From: Dactylellina haptotyla
Lineage: Eukaryota > Ascomycota > Orbiliomycetes > Orbiliales > Orbiliaceae
Assembly: GCA_031310005.1 (NCBI GenBank)
Contig: CM062385.1
Location: 620,001-684,000 of the forward strand
DNA length: 64,000 nt
Reading direction: 5' to 3'
The position numbers were made by a program, and so were the translations under genes. The notes under the pieces are model-generated. The model saw nothing but the letters and a program-made list of their open reading frames with translations. It ran no database searches and was not told the DNA's origin. This document shows, one piece after another, positions 46,323 through 56,705 of this stretch; position 1 is the stretch's first letter; each line of letters opens with the position of its first letter.

Positions 46323-47439
46323 CTAAATATACTCCACCACCGCCCTCCCCGGAGCTATCATCCGGCGCTGCAATGCACCCTCTTGCGCATTCTCTTTCAA
46401 TTTATCTTTAGCATCATCTTTAAGATCACCACCAATTTTCTTCAAAGTATCCTTGGTAGGTAGTTTGCCTCCAACAGCCCTCTGAAGACCCTTCTTCGCT
46501 CCGCCCACGTCCCCTTTGATCCCCTTGACACCGCTTACCACGTCGAAACCATTCTTAGCAGTCCCAAGACCATTTATGACTGCTTGCTTTATATCCCCCT
46601 CTTTCACAGCATCGTACGTGTCCTTGGCACCATCCACCGTATCTCTCGCTGTATCAATCGTCTCCGGCAGGTCAACGACCGTCAGGACCACCTTTCCGCC
46701 GGGAATCCCGTACTCGACCAGTTTCTTATTCGCGTACAGCAGACCCCGAACGCCGACACTGGCAATTTTGTTCAGAAGGGGTTGATTCTGTGTGAAAGCC
46801 ATACCGAGCTTTTTCCCACCCTGTTCCTTTACGAACAAGAGATGCACGGCAGGAGGATCAACGCCGATATCTCCGGCGATGTTGGTTTGCGTCTTTTCAG
46901 TCTTGCCGTTACTCCAGGTTAACGTCACATCAACGTTATCCGGGCGGCCGAGGGTTTTGAAACGGGCGGGAGCAACCTCGAGGGTGCCGGATGCAAGACG
47001 TTTGTTGCCTTTTATCTTGGAGATTTGGAACGAGAGCGTGACCTTGCCCGGGGCCTCCTGGGCGAGGAAGTCGAGGGTGTTGTTTTTCTTGAACATCGTT
47101 GCACCAAGGCGGACCGGCTTTGCATTCGGCATGGAATTTGTAAAATTGGTTTTGAAAACGCAGGTTTTGCCGTCCTTGTTGGTCGGGTCTGTTGGGTTGG
47201 ATTTGGCCTATTGAATCCGTATCTTGTTAGCTATATGGTTGAGGTAATTTAGAAAGGACGGATAAACGTACACCGCCGCTGTAACAACGACCATCCATAT
47301 TTGAAGCGTTAAAGTTGTTTCGGTCTCTCCATTCTACGCTGTAGCCACCTCCCTGGCAGAACACCTTGGCTTCCGTTATCGTGAACTGGAGACCTGCTGG
47401 AAGGGTTCCAAGGTAAAAGTCTTGTTTGAGAGAACCCAT
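46323..47439 (-). CDS. Hypothetical protein with helical C-terminal part
   Basis: 350 residues from two exons, 47439-47272 and 47207-46323, joined in phase across a 64-nt intron (GTACGT...AATAG). I do not recognise the family. The N-terminal part looks like a beta-rich domain with four Cys (KVFCQGGGY, MDGRCYSGG, DGKTCVFKT) and FNASN and TNFTNS glycosylation-like sites, but no signal peptide. A middle segment (VTLTWSNGKTEKTQTNIAGD) is also beta-like. The C-terminal 120 residues (from TIDTARDTVDGAKDTYDAVK) are amphipathic, Lys/Asp/Gly-rich, apolipoprotein- or LEA-like helices. No transmembrane segment is present. Long open frames and clean splice signals support it as real. Function is unknown. 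Confidence 0.75.
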
Positions 47440-48708
47440 TTTGAAGAAAGAAATGAAAAGAAGATTATTAAGAAAATATTAGGTTAGAATGGATATTCCT
47501 CGTGAGCCGAGAAGATAACGAGAGTGTTGAAGTAAATATAAGTATAATTCTCGTGACCGGCACGAGATAGAGAAACGAATGAGAAGGCGTCGATGCTACT
47601 GAAAACAAACTTAAACGGGAGAGGATACACTGCGGGCTTCAACGTCGAATATATACACATTTTCGACAATTAGATTATAAATCTGCCTATACGCCATTTG
47701 GTGAACGAGCTTTAGTGTCGGTCTATACGAACCCGATGATACAATCTACAACACGGAGCTCTGATGCCAAGATACACTAAGTATCGACAGAGTGCTTTCA
47801 ACAGATAGTCTCACGGAGAGGAAACCGAAGAGCCCCCTCTCCCCCAAATCACTAACAGGATATAATCGTAGCTTAGTACCAAAACAGGTGTTTGAAACCC
47901 GGTGTCCCTGAATGAAGGTCTACTTACTCGTGCAAAATCCAAAAGCAAGTCACGCATGCCGTTGCCTCATTCTGCGTCCCGGAGAAGAGCGGTGGCGCCA
48001 TTTTTCACCAATATACCCGTGACTTCACGGACCATGGTACTATTGTTCTAACCACAACCGGGTTTAGATATATTCCAGGAACAAAACAAAACAATATCCT
48101 GATACCAGGTAAATATGAAAGTTTCTAGAATAAACTGAATCTAATCGGTTCCAGTGATCACTTTTTAGACCTGACTCGCTGGGGCCAGTACGTTTTGGGT
48201 TCGGATATACGCAAGTCGTATCAGAATTGGCCGAATGAACAATAGGCTTGTGATTCCGAAGGGAAAAGGGTTTCCAGCTTGTCCCCATCTGGACAGAAGC
48301 CCGTTAGCTTGTCTAATTCCAGCTAAAGCTTCAAAACGGAGCTCGATGTTTTAAGGCGAGAATTCGTATTACAATGAATACTGACTCAGTCGTATAGTCG
48401 GGTGCGATGTTATCAAAAGCGATTGGTTTGATAAAATTTCCACGAACTCGCTAACCCAGAAAATCCACAATAAAACCCTACATAGACTCGTAGACTAGTC
48501 TCGTACCCAGCCACCAACAAGCCACACATATAGATACGTAAGTAATTATATCTCTAGACTAAAAGCTAAATTTGTTTCACACATAAACGTTCCCATTCCT
48601 GGCTTCGAGACTACCCATTACTATTCTGTAACCGCCCCCTAGATGTTCAAAAAAAAAAAAAGGTCGGAACGAAAGACACTGGTTAACTAGATCATCCCCT
48701 CTCTTCCG
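47440..48708. other. Intergenic upstream of the 350-residue orphan
   Basis: 1.27 kb, AT-rich, with several ACGAG/CTCGT words and a poly-A run near 48650. No gene seen. It contains the orphan's promoter and the 3' region of the DUF92 gene. Confidence 0.45.
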
Positions 48709-50092
48709 TCACTGTGCACACCACCACCCCCACCAGACACCTCCGGCAGCAACGATACCAGCCATAGCTAGATTAACCCCGTTATTACTCAACATGTCAA
48801 CTCCGCTGTAGACCTTCCTACTCCCCGACGAACCATCGCTGACAGCTTTCGTCTTGGCAGTCGCACCCATCCCTGACTTTCCTGAAGCCAACCTCCTCCT
48901 CACAGTTCCAGTGACCAGAACCTTCTCGCCACCTTCGCTCTCCACTATCTTCCCAGCTTTGACATCAATAACACTAGCCTGTAATGTAGCTCCGAGGAGG
49001 GAATCCAGAATCGTGCCGAGCATACCCGCGGCGACAACCACGCCGGCTATGGTAGCTTTGAATTTGAATATCTCGTCGCTGCTGGATGCTTGTTCTTTTG
49101 ATATCGGCAGGGCGAGCACGCAGATAAATGCGATCCACACGCTGCCTGCAAACCCGGATACGAAGCCAGCCACAGAGACCCCGCCGTTTGTACCCGGTGG
49201 AACAGTTTTGAGTGGGTTGTATATCAGGCGTGGTTGCGAACGGGAGAGGATGCCCAGTTCGGACGATAGAGTGTCCGAGCAGACTGCAGCGTATTGACTA
49301 TTTGCATCGTAAAACATTAAAATCGATTACCATTATATATAGTCAACCCACCCGTAATAATAAACAAATATACATATATGTATAGAAACGGGGCGAGTTT
49401 TAAAAGGGAAGGGGTGTATTTACGCCATAACTCCAACGATCAAGGCATCCTTCCAGCTCCCACCGGGCAGTAGAGAGAATGTGATCTCCTTCCCAGCTTT
49501 GATGTCGCCGTAGATGAGAAGGTAATGCACCAGTATCAAAATACTGGCGGAAATCGAGTTGGCGAAAACCTGAACGTGCGTCCGCGGTGTAGCTCCACCC
49601 GATGTACCCGTGGAAGATACGGTCAGGGTCTGCTTAATCGCATTCTTGTGCTTTGTCGCCGCTATTTTAATGTTTCCCAAAACGGAAGCGTGGGGGTTGT
49701 GAAGTCAGTTTATGATTCGTTCTCGAATTTTTATAGTCCCGTGCTCATATGCGCTGTCCTGTTTTACAAAAGGGAAATAAAAACCAAAAAACAAATGGCA
49801 TGTGAAGGTGTGTGTGTGTGTGTGTATATAACGGCGAAATATATACTCATCGCATAGAATTGCGTTCACAGGAACAAACACATTTTGGGACAAAAAGGAA
49901 AAAAGTAAACGTACCCGTTCCGACGATGTAGAACCCGAAGAGCAGGCAGACGGTTAATGTGGAAAACGGATGGATAGAGTGCACTACAGACGTAGCCACC
50001 GCGGCGATGATCCCCAGCGGTGTCAGTGATTTATGTGAATAAGCCCGGTAGGCTATCGCGACTGTCAGCGCCGTCGACAGAAGCGGATGCAT
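48709..50092 (-). CDS. DUF92/TMEM19 family integral membrane protein
   Basis: 334 residues from exons 50092-49915, 49661-49424 and 49297-48709 on the minus strand, all in phase. Family features are the hydrophobic start LSTALTVAIAYRAYSHKSLT with LTPLGIIAAVATS, TKHKNAIKQ after the first hydrophobic pair, and QYAAVCSDTLSSELGILS across the second join, which matches the conserved (N)GDTWASELG-like motif. Then come further membrane segments (SVAGFVSGFAGSVWIAFICV, ATIAGVVVAAGMLGTILDSL) and a C-terminal GIVAAGGVWWGWW. In plants the relative VTE6 is a phytyl-phosphate kinase; in fungi and animals (TMEM19) the role is not established, so lipid-phosphate kinase activity is only a possibility. The first intron is long (253 nt) and carries a GT/CA microsatellite. 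Confidence 0.85.
49808..49825. repeat. GT microsatellite in a DUF92 intron
   Basis: Nine GT units (CA on the coding strand) within intron 1 of the minus-strand DUF92 gene, followed by TATATA. Confidence 0.85.
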
Positions 50093-50750
50093 GGTCGATT
50101 ATAGACGGGAGTAACGTAAGCCCGGCAAATACGGATTAACACTCGGGATGCGGAAGGAGAGAAAACCCGTAGATATGGCGAACGGGAAATGGCGGACTGG
50201 GGGGGTTGGAAGGGGAGAAGGGAGTGAGGGGGGGTTCCACGAGGGAAAAGGACCGGGTTTATAGGTTTTTACAGTGAGCGTCGCTTTCGATACAGTGTCC
50301 CGTACAAGCAAAGACAGCCGGCGGGTTCGCCTTTTGTTGGAATGCGAGGAATCGTCGGTGTTTTGTGTTGCGGTGGGCGTCAGCGCTTGGCGCATGTGGT
50401 TTAAATTGCTTCTCGTTCCAGCTGCACTGCTCTGCTTGACTTGCGCTTTCGCTCACAGTTTATACGCGTATATACGTCACTGGATATCGTAATTGCACAG
50501 GGATATCCGCTTTGTAGATGGGATACGAAATACGAGGAACAGCTGCCAAAATGAGCTAGTACTGTTCTATCATTTAGTGGTATCTATAGCCCGCGCTATG
50601 TATCCATATATAAGCAGTCAAAGGAGCCAAATATCTCTACAAAAGGGACTGAAACATGCCGCCAGCGCCAGTGGTGTATTTATTTATACTTTATCGCTCC
50701 GAAATATTCGCCAGGGGAAATTGAAAATCCAAGATTATTGCGGTTCCGCT
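50093..50750. other. Intergenic, DUF92 promoter and thioesterase 3' region
   Basis: 658 bases, with a G-rich tract (GGGGGG) near 50200 directly upstream of the DUF92 gene. No gene seen. Confidence 0.45.
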
Positions 50751-51516
50751 CTAAATCTTCGGAGGATCCACACTCACTTTCCCGTGCTCGCAGGTCACCA
50801 GGATATCGCCCCTCTCGTTCTTCATGACGCCCCTCATATGGACCAATCGCTTTCCCAGGCTGACAATCTCACAGAATACGGTTATGTTGATCCCCGCGGG
50901 GGCTGGTTTTAAATACGTGCAGTTCAACGTCCTGCTAACTCCCCAGCGCTCCCAGAATCCCTCCTTCTGGACGAGCACGAGGACCATCGATGTGGCGATG
51001 TCGAAGATTGTAGAAGCGGCGCCACCGTGCAAGTTGCCTGCGACATTGGTGTAGCAGTCGTCGACTTTGAAGGAGAATGTTATAGATGGGTTTGGGGTCA
51101 TGGTCGCATGGATTGGCTCCATGTCGGTGTAGATGTCCTTGCCCCACTGTGGATCATTTAAGGAGTTAGTATACATATATAACCTTCTATGTGAGATACA
51201 GGGAAGAAACTGCACGCACGTTTTGTCTGGGGTTCCCGTCGGTGTCGGTCAACTTGCCGAAACTGCGGAATATCGACTCTTTGGCGAGTGCGAGGCACTC
51301 TTCGTCTGTTTTGGTGGCCATTTGCTTAGAATGTAAGAGAGCGAACGAGGGACGTAGATTGACAGGTGCCGGCCGCAAGACCGATATCCGAGGGCTTGGG
51401 AGTCGGTGTAACGAATGAAAATCCGGGGTACTACTGAACAGTCGCCGCTCGTGGACTCTCGGCAGGGATCGAAACAGAGGCGATGGGCGGAGAAGGAGGC
51501 GCTTGGCTGGCAGCAT
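50751..51516 (-). CDS. Mitochondrial hotdog-fold acyl-CoA thioesterase (ACOT13/PaaI-like)
   Basis: 230 residues from exons 51516-51220 and 51146-50751 (minus strand). The first in-frame ATG gives MLPAKRLLLRPSPLFRSLPR followed by ERRLFSSTP, a typical matrix presequence rich in Arg, Leu and Ser. The catalytic hotdog core has NLHGGAASTIFDIATSMVL (the HGG segment), SRTLNCTYLKPAPAG and KRLVHMRGVMKNERGDILVT. By family it hydrolyses acyl-CoA thioesters; substrate length cannot be told. The start lies head-to-head with the V-ATPase subunit e gene, 457 bases away, so promoters may be shared. Confidence 0.88.
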
Positions 51517-51973
51517 TCTCAAGAAGAAGAGACAGAGGCGGAAGCACGAATTGGCGGATAGTTTAAATATACGGATTTCAATGGGGAGGCTCCGAGGTCA
51601 GCACCCAACAAGCTTACCGACCCGAGCTGGGGCCCTGCCTGTAGCATGCGACTGTGGGTCGGGACCAGCCCCGGGCACCCATTCGCTCTGTTCTGTTCGA
51701 CGTCGAATTAGTCCGAGGCACAATTTGATTGCAGGCAGGTTTAACCCGGCGGGATGCGTTGATGTGTTGTCAGGTGAGACTACGTAAACAGCAGCCACAG
51801 CCGACTGCACGCTCGCTCACGTTGGTTTGTACGTGGTTTGGTTGGCGCGGCCCCTGTCACCAGCACTCCATCACCATCAACATCGTCACCACCGCCATCT
51901 CCGTCCCTTCAACATCCACCCCGACGACACTTCGCACCCCGCAGACATCTTGTGATACCGTATATACATCAAC
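51517..51973. other. Divergent promoter region, thioesterase/VMA9
   Basis: 457 bases between two divergent starts. The right part is C-rich (CCATCACCATCAACATCGTC-type leader of VMA9). No coding feature is seen. Confidence 0.5.
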
Positions 51974-52467
51974 ATGGCGAACGGGTACGCTCCCTCAACT
52001 GTTTACCTTGGTGTCTAGGCCTGACGCTAACATTGTGGAATGAAACTGCAGGTGGAGCATAATCATCGGCCTGGTCATCTGCCTCATCGTCGCAGTCGCC
52101 GGTTACGTCCTGGCGCCCAAGGGAGAGAACTTGACGTACGTTTTACCTGTCTACCGATTACCACTCTATTCATGACCCGAGGACTCGAAGGAAGCGACTG
52201 GTTGGCTCCTGAGTCCCGGAAGTCGGGTGGCTGGAGAAGTACGATCTGCTAACACAGTACCGCTGGATGCAGTGTCTGGAGGAGTTCGATAATTCTAACC
52301 GTTGCGTGCACATACATAATGTGGGGTACGTTTGTTGTTCCCCGGAGAGGCCTGATTAGATGAGGAGTCGAGGCTAACGTCTGTCAACAGCTCTAACGCT
52401 CCTCGCCCAACTGAACCCGCTCGTACAACCCAATGCATCCGACTTCCGGAAACAATACATCGAATAA
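51974..52467 (+). CDS. VMA9: V-type ATPase subunit e
   Basis: Small hydrophobic subunit of the V0 sector of the vacuolar proton pump, needed for assembly. The gene is 74 codons split over four exons: 51974-51984, 52053-52136, 52273-52325 and 52391-52467. The first exon is only 11 nt (ATG GCG AAC GG), so no single open frame reveals the gene. The spliced protein starts MANGWSIIIGLVICLIV, continues GYVLAPKGENLTVWRSS, then VACTYIMWALTLLAQLNPLV and ends FRKQYIE. Both membrane segments and the PKGEN loop are typical of the family. All phases agree. Confidence 0.93.
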
Positions 52468-52824
52468 ATCTCACCGATATAAATCCTTCAACGGCTATAG
52501 TTCCAGTAACGCGGTGGAGATGACGGATACGAGTGATGGGGATTCCAACGGATCCGCACGACAGGAAGGGAAACGAGAGCGGGCATTTGTAATAATAGAC
52601 TTGTATCATTCAACATTCAAGCGTGGATTTTGGTTTTCTTTTTTCCTTCTAGGGCTCTCTCTCTCTTTCGGTTTGCATCTTATTTCGGTCTAGATACCAG
52701 TTCTTCCTCCTTCGGGACGAACGGTTTGGTTGCACGCGGTGGACACATATAATACTACGGTGTAGCGTCGGGTTATCCATTTATAGGCGTCGTTTTTCAT
52801 TAAATATGGATATATAAATAACTG
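52468..52824. other. Convergent intergenic region, VMA9/ARV1
   Basis: 357 bases holding the two 3' untranslated regions. A CTCTCTCTCT tract lies near 52660. No gene seen. Confidence 0.5.
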
Positions 52825-53738
52825 TTACAAGCTGAAATACGCCATCGGTGCCCGAATCTCGAACCCCCAGCCCGACATCGGCAGTCCCGTCCAATACAAT
52901 ATCAAGTTTGTCACGAGGGACCGGACCAACGCCCCCGAAAAAGCCAAAAAAGCCGCCTTGGGGTAGCCCACATCCAATAAAACTGCAATTCTCAGTCAGC
53001 AATAGTTTTCGAATAAGTGAAGTGGCGGAAACTTACTCCTCAGTGTCTCGACATTATTGACGACGACAGCCCAGCCGACGCTCTTAGCTGCCGCGGGTAC
53101 ATCGTAGTTCCAGATGACCATGAGTATCGGAAAGAGCTTCGTGCAGCTGCTCACCAGTAGAGCTGTGCTAACAGCATTGGGCTTTCTGAATCCGTACCAG
53201 TACATCGAGATGAAGCGGATGGTCGTGTGGAATATCATGGTTTCGGTCATGCAGAGGAGCAGGAAGAACAGGTATTGTATCACAATCGGCTGCTGGTTCA
53301 AGATGCCGAGTGTCGACGTGGTAGAGGGAGTCGGCGCCTGTTTTTCTATCCGCGCCCAGGTGAGGTATACGTCGAAGAGCAGCAGCAGCACACCGAGGCG
53401 GATGATCGAACGCTGAGTCGACGTCACGTAGCTTGTTAGTAAATACTCGCGGTATAACGATGGTATATAGAAATGGAGAAAGAACGTACGTCCGGCTTGT
53501 CATTCTCGGTAACCTCCAGCCTATTGAAGAGCAGGTGTCGGTAGACCTGCGGCTTGATGAGGACCATGTCGATGAAGAGGATGACAAAGTCGTGTTCGAC
53601 ATACTTGTCGGCAAAGTTCTTGCATCGCGGGCACTGGGTGAGGCGCACGGGGCTGCCGGTCTTGCGGTCGTAGGCGGCCTGCGAGGTGGTGTAGAGCACG
53701 GGCACCGGGTACTTGCACTCGATGCACACCTTGCCCAT
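52825..53738 (-). CDS. ARV1: ARV1 sterol/lipid homeostasis protein
   Basis: ER membrane protein needed for sterol distribution and GPI-anchor precursor handling. Minus-strand exons are 53738-53490, 53412-53037 and 52982-52825, giving 260 residues. The Arv1 homology domain begins at the start: KVCIECKYPVPVLYTT and LTQCPRCKNFADKYVEHD give the C-x2-C pairs of a zinc-binding fold, followed by VILFIDMVLIKPQVYRHLLF. Membrane segments are IRLGVLLLLFDVYLTW, VIQYLFFLLLCMTETMIFH and VSTALLVSSCTKLFPILMVI; a last one follows after intron 2 (ILLDVGYPKAAFLAFSGALV). It ends GWGFEIRAPMAYFSL. An open frame continues upstream to 54005, but the ATG at 53738 is where the family starts. Confidence 0.94.
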
Positions 53739-54087
53739 CGTTACATCGCTACTTTCGTATATACACTCTGATAGTCGCGGTAGATAAAAGGAGTGAGGTT
53801 GGAAAGCGGCGGAAGGGAGAATGCAGCTGGTCGGATTTGGCGGTGTGGAGCACTCGCTTAGGGCCGCCGCTGTTAGCGAGACGTCTGCACCGCCAGCAAG
53901 CCAACTTTTCTTGAAAAGAACCGTTTTCGACACTCGAAAACTACACCATCTCGAGAATCTTCGCCACTCTCTCAACAGAGCTCTCCTCGTCCTCCTGCCC
54001 GCCACGATGATAACGTCCCTCGTTCGCCCGACTGGATTCCACTTCTAACCGCCTGAGAATGCCCTCGCCGGCAATGCCCTCTCGATT
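53739..54087. other. Divergent promoter region, ARV1/MDM31
   Basis: 349 bases between two divergent starts, GC-rich. Both genes must be driven from here. No clear TATA box. Confidence 0.5.
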
Positions 54088-56705
54088 ATGACGACACCCA
54101 CCTCCACCAAACACCTCTGGCACACCGCCCGCCGCCTGTGGCACGCGACTACCCCTCCCCCGCCCTTCACATCCGCACCCCCACACCCCTTCGCCACATT
54201 CTTTTTCTCCCGCCCGCAGGCTCAATGCCTCAAGTCTCCGCGATACGTCCTCTCCCGTGGCTTCGCATCCGGCGTGTTCGCCTGGAGCAGCCTGCCGTCC
54301 AAGGCTTCAGAGACTACCGCTGCCGTCGTGAGCTCCTGCTCGAACCCTTCGGCCGTTGACCGGATAGGAACAAACGTCAATGGGTGGAAATTCAGGGAGG
54401 GGAGGAAGCAGGGCGCTCTGTTGATCCCTCTGGCCAGGTCGATATGGAAGCGCGGGGTGTGCACGGATTGCAGGAAGGACAGGATATTGCGGATGTCGAG
54501 ACGGAGTGCGAGTTCCAAGTCCAATGGAAAGTACAATGGCAATGGGAGGAACGGAAAGAGGGAGAAGAACGGCAATGGCAGTGGTGAGAAGGAGTATAAA
54601 GACTATCCGAAGAACGGACGACAGATACAGAACGAAAAATACGACAAGGGAGAACGAAAGAATAATAGTAATGAATATAAATCGACAGAAGTGAAGAAGA
54701 AAGAGAAGGAGGCACCGGAACCTGCTGAAGCTAAAGTGACCGAGGAGAAGAGCAAATCACTGTTAGCAGCAGCTGCTGCAGCTATCGCCAAACGGGCCGC
54801 TCGAGACCACGGGTTCATGGAACGTCTACCTCAGATACACCGACCTAGCAAGGAGGAGCTCCTGGCTGCTGCGAGCAACGCGTGGGATAGATTACGGATA
54901 CGCTTCAAATGGCTCACCATACGGCAGATACGCCCGTTCAATATGGACGAGATATCTGCGTTCTTCTCGTGGATCATTCTTGGTAATTTGGCTTGGATCA
55001 TTCTGGGGACTACAACGTTTTTCTCGATAGGGATATGGCTGGTGAATACCGTTTTTGCCCAGGAGCACCTTGCGAAGGTGGTGGGCAATTACCTCACTCA
55101 GGAGATGGGTATGAAGGTGGTATTCGAGTCTGCTATCGTCCCAAGGTGGAAAGATGGGTGTATATCCTTCAAGAATGTCTTCATCTCACGAAGACCCGGT
55201 ATCCTGAAAGGTGCAGGTATCGAGAAGGGTTCATCTTCTGTCGCTGCAGCTGCAGCTGCGGCAGCGGCTTTCTCTGAAAGTCACAGCGGTACCGCCGATG
55301 AAGAAGACGACGGGAACTACACGCAATTCGATTTGACAGTAGATACCGTCAACGTCACAATATCCCTTGCAAAATGGATGAACGGGCGTGGTCTACTCGT
55401 CGATGTCGACATGAAGGGTGTTCGGGGTGTTGTCGACAGAACGCACCTCCGGTTCGATCCGGACGTCGACCCACGATCTTACAGACACAAATACGCACCA
55501 GGAGATTTCGAACTGGATCACTTCAAGCTAGAAGATTTACTCGTTACCGTATATCAAACAGGCGGATTTAGACCTTTCCACGTGAGCATATTCAGCTGCG
55601 ATCTACCACAATTGAGGAAGCGATGGTTGTTCTACGACTTTCTATCAGCGAACCACGTCTCCGGCTCATACGACGACTCGCTATTCACACTTCACCCTAG
55701 ACAAACCCACGGCCCGGTTAACCAAGTCAGCGGCCAAATCGACGCTCAAGAAGGCGCAATATACCCATGGAAGAAAACCAGTCGTTTCCGCATCGATGGT
55801 CTCCGTTTCGACCATCTGAATCGCGGTTACGAAGGTCCCCTTAGCTGGATCGTATCCGGAAACCTAGATATCATTGCAGACATCCATTTCCCCGAGGATT
55901 CAGCGGAGGGTATCAGCAAGTTCATGCACGACATGATGGAAAAGATGGAGACATCGATAACAGCACGCCGCGAGAAACTCACAGACATGATTTCCGGCAC
56001 TGACGGCCTAAGTTACGAGAATATTTCAGGGATAATCGGTGCCGCCGTAGGACTGACCGAAGGAGACGACGCCGTTGTCAATGCTATGGCTCTGGAAGAC
56101 GGCGGGAGCTACACTACGCCTATCCTGCACGATGATCTATTCGACGACCTGGGTAACACCTTGAGAAGCACAAATATGGCGGATACCTCTGCCGTATCGA
56201 AGCCCACGACGGCATCGATCCAGATGGAGCAAGCGTCTGATAATCAGAAATTCATGATGATAGATCTTCATCTCGAGATGAACGATACGCGGGCTGCGAT
56301 CCCGCTGTTTACACAGGATCTATCATACAAGAATAATGCGTTGATGCGGCCTATTATCGCTTATATCAACTCGCAGAGGACGATTATTCCGATTAATTGT
56401 CGGATGGTGAAGCGAGTCAACGAGTTCGATGGGAGCTGGACGCTGTTCGATAGCGGCTTGATGGATGACTTGAGTGCTGAGGTATGTTGTCTCATTCTAT
56501 CTATCTTGTACCTGTATTTCTTTACCACGGGAATTATTTTGATGCTAATGTTGTTTTTTTTGCGTATTAGGTTTACGATGCGTTTGTGAAGGATATCGCG
56601 GATGCGGATATCAAGAAGAGGAGGATACGTGCCGTAGGACTGTGGAGCTTGCAGGTGTTTATGAATGCGTTTTTGGCGGCCATGGCGGGAACGATGATTG
56701 CCTAG
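54088..56705 (+). CDS. MDM31: Mitochondrial distribution and morphology protein, Mdm31/Mdm32 family
   Basis: Inner-membrane mitochondrial protein needed for normal mitochondrial shape, nucleoid arrangement and cardiolipin-linked lipid balance in yeast. There are two exons, 54088-56481 and 56571-56705, giving 842 residues. The N-terminus has Arg/Ser-rich presequence character (HLWHTARRLWHATT, SPRYVLSRGFASG). A Lys/Asn/Gly-rich disordered stretch follows (about 150-230). The family core starts IRPFNMDEISAFFSWIILGN with a membrane segment (LAWIILGTTTFFSIGIWLVN) and has TQEMGMKVVFESAIVPRWKD, GCISFKNVFISRRP and DFELDHFKLEDLLVTVYQ. The second exon supplies the C-terminal anchor (GLWSLQVFMNAFLAAMAGTM). 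The choice between Mdm31 and its paralogue Mdm32 rests on recall of the family, so the symbol is less sure than the family. Confidence 0.9.

Noticed and set aside
53739-54005. N-terminal extension of ARV1
   Set aside because: Open frame only; ARV1 proteins start right before the C-x2-C zinc motif, as at 53738.
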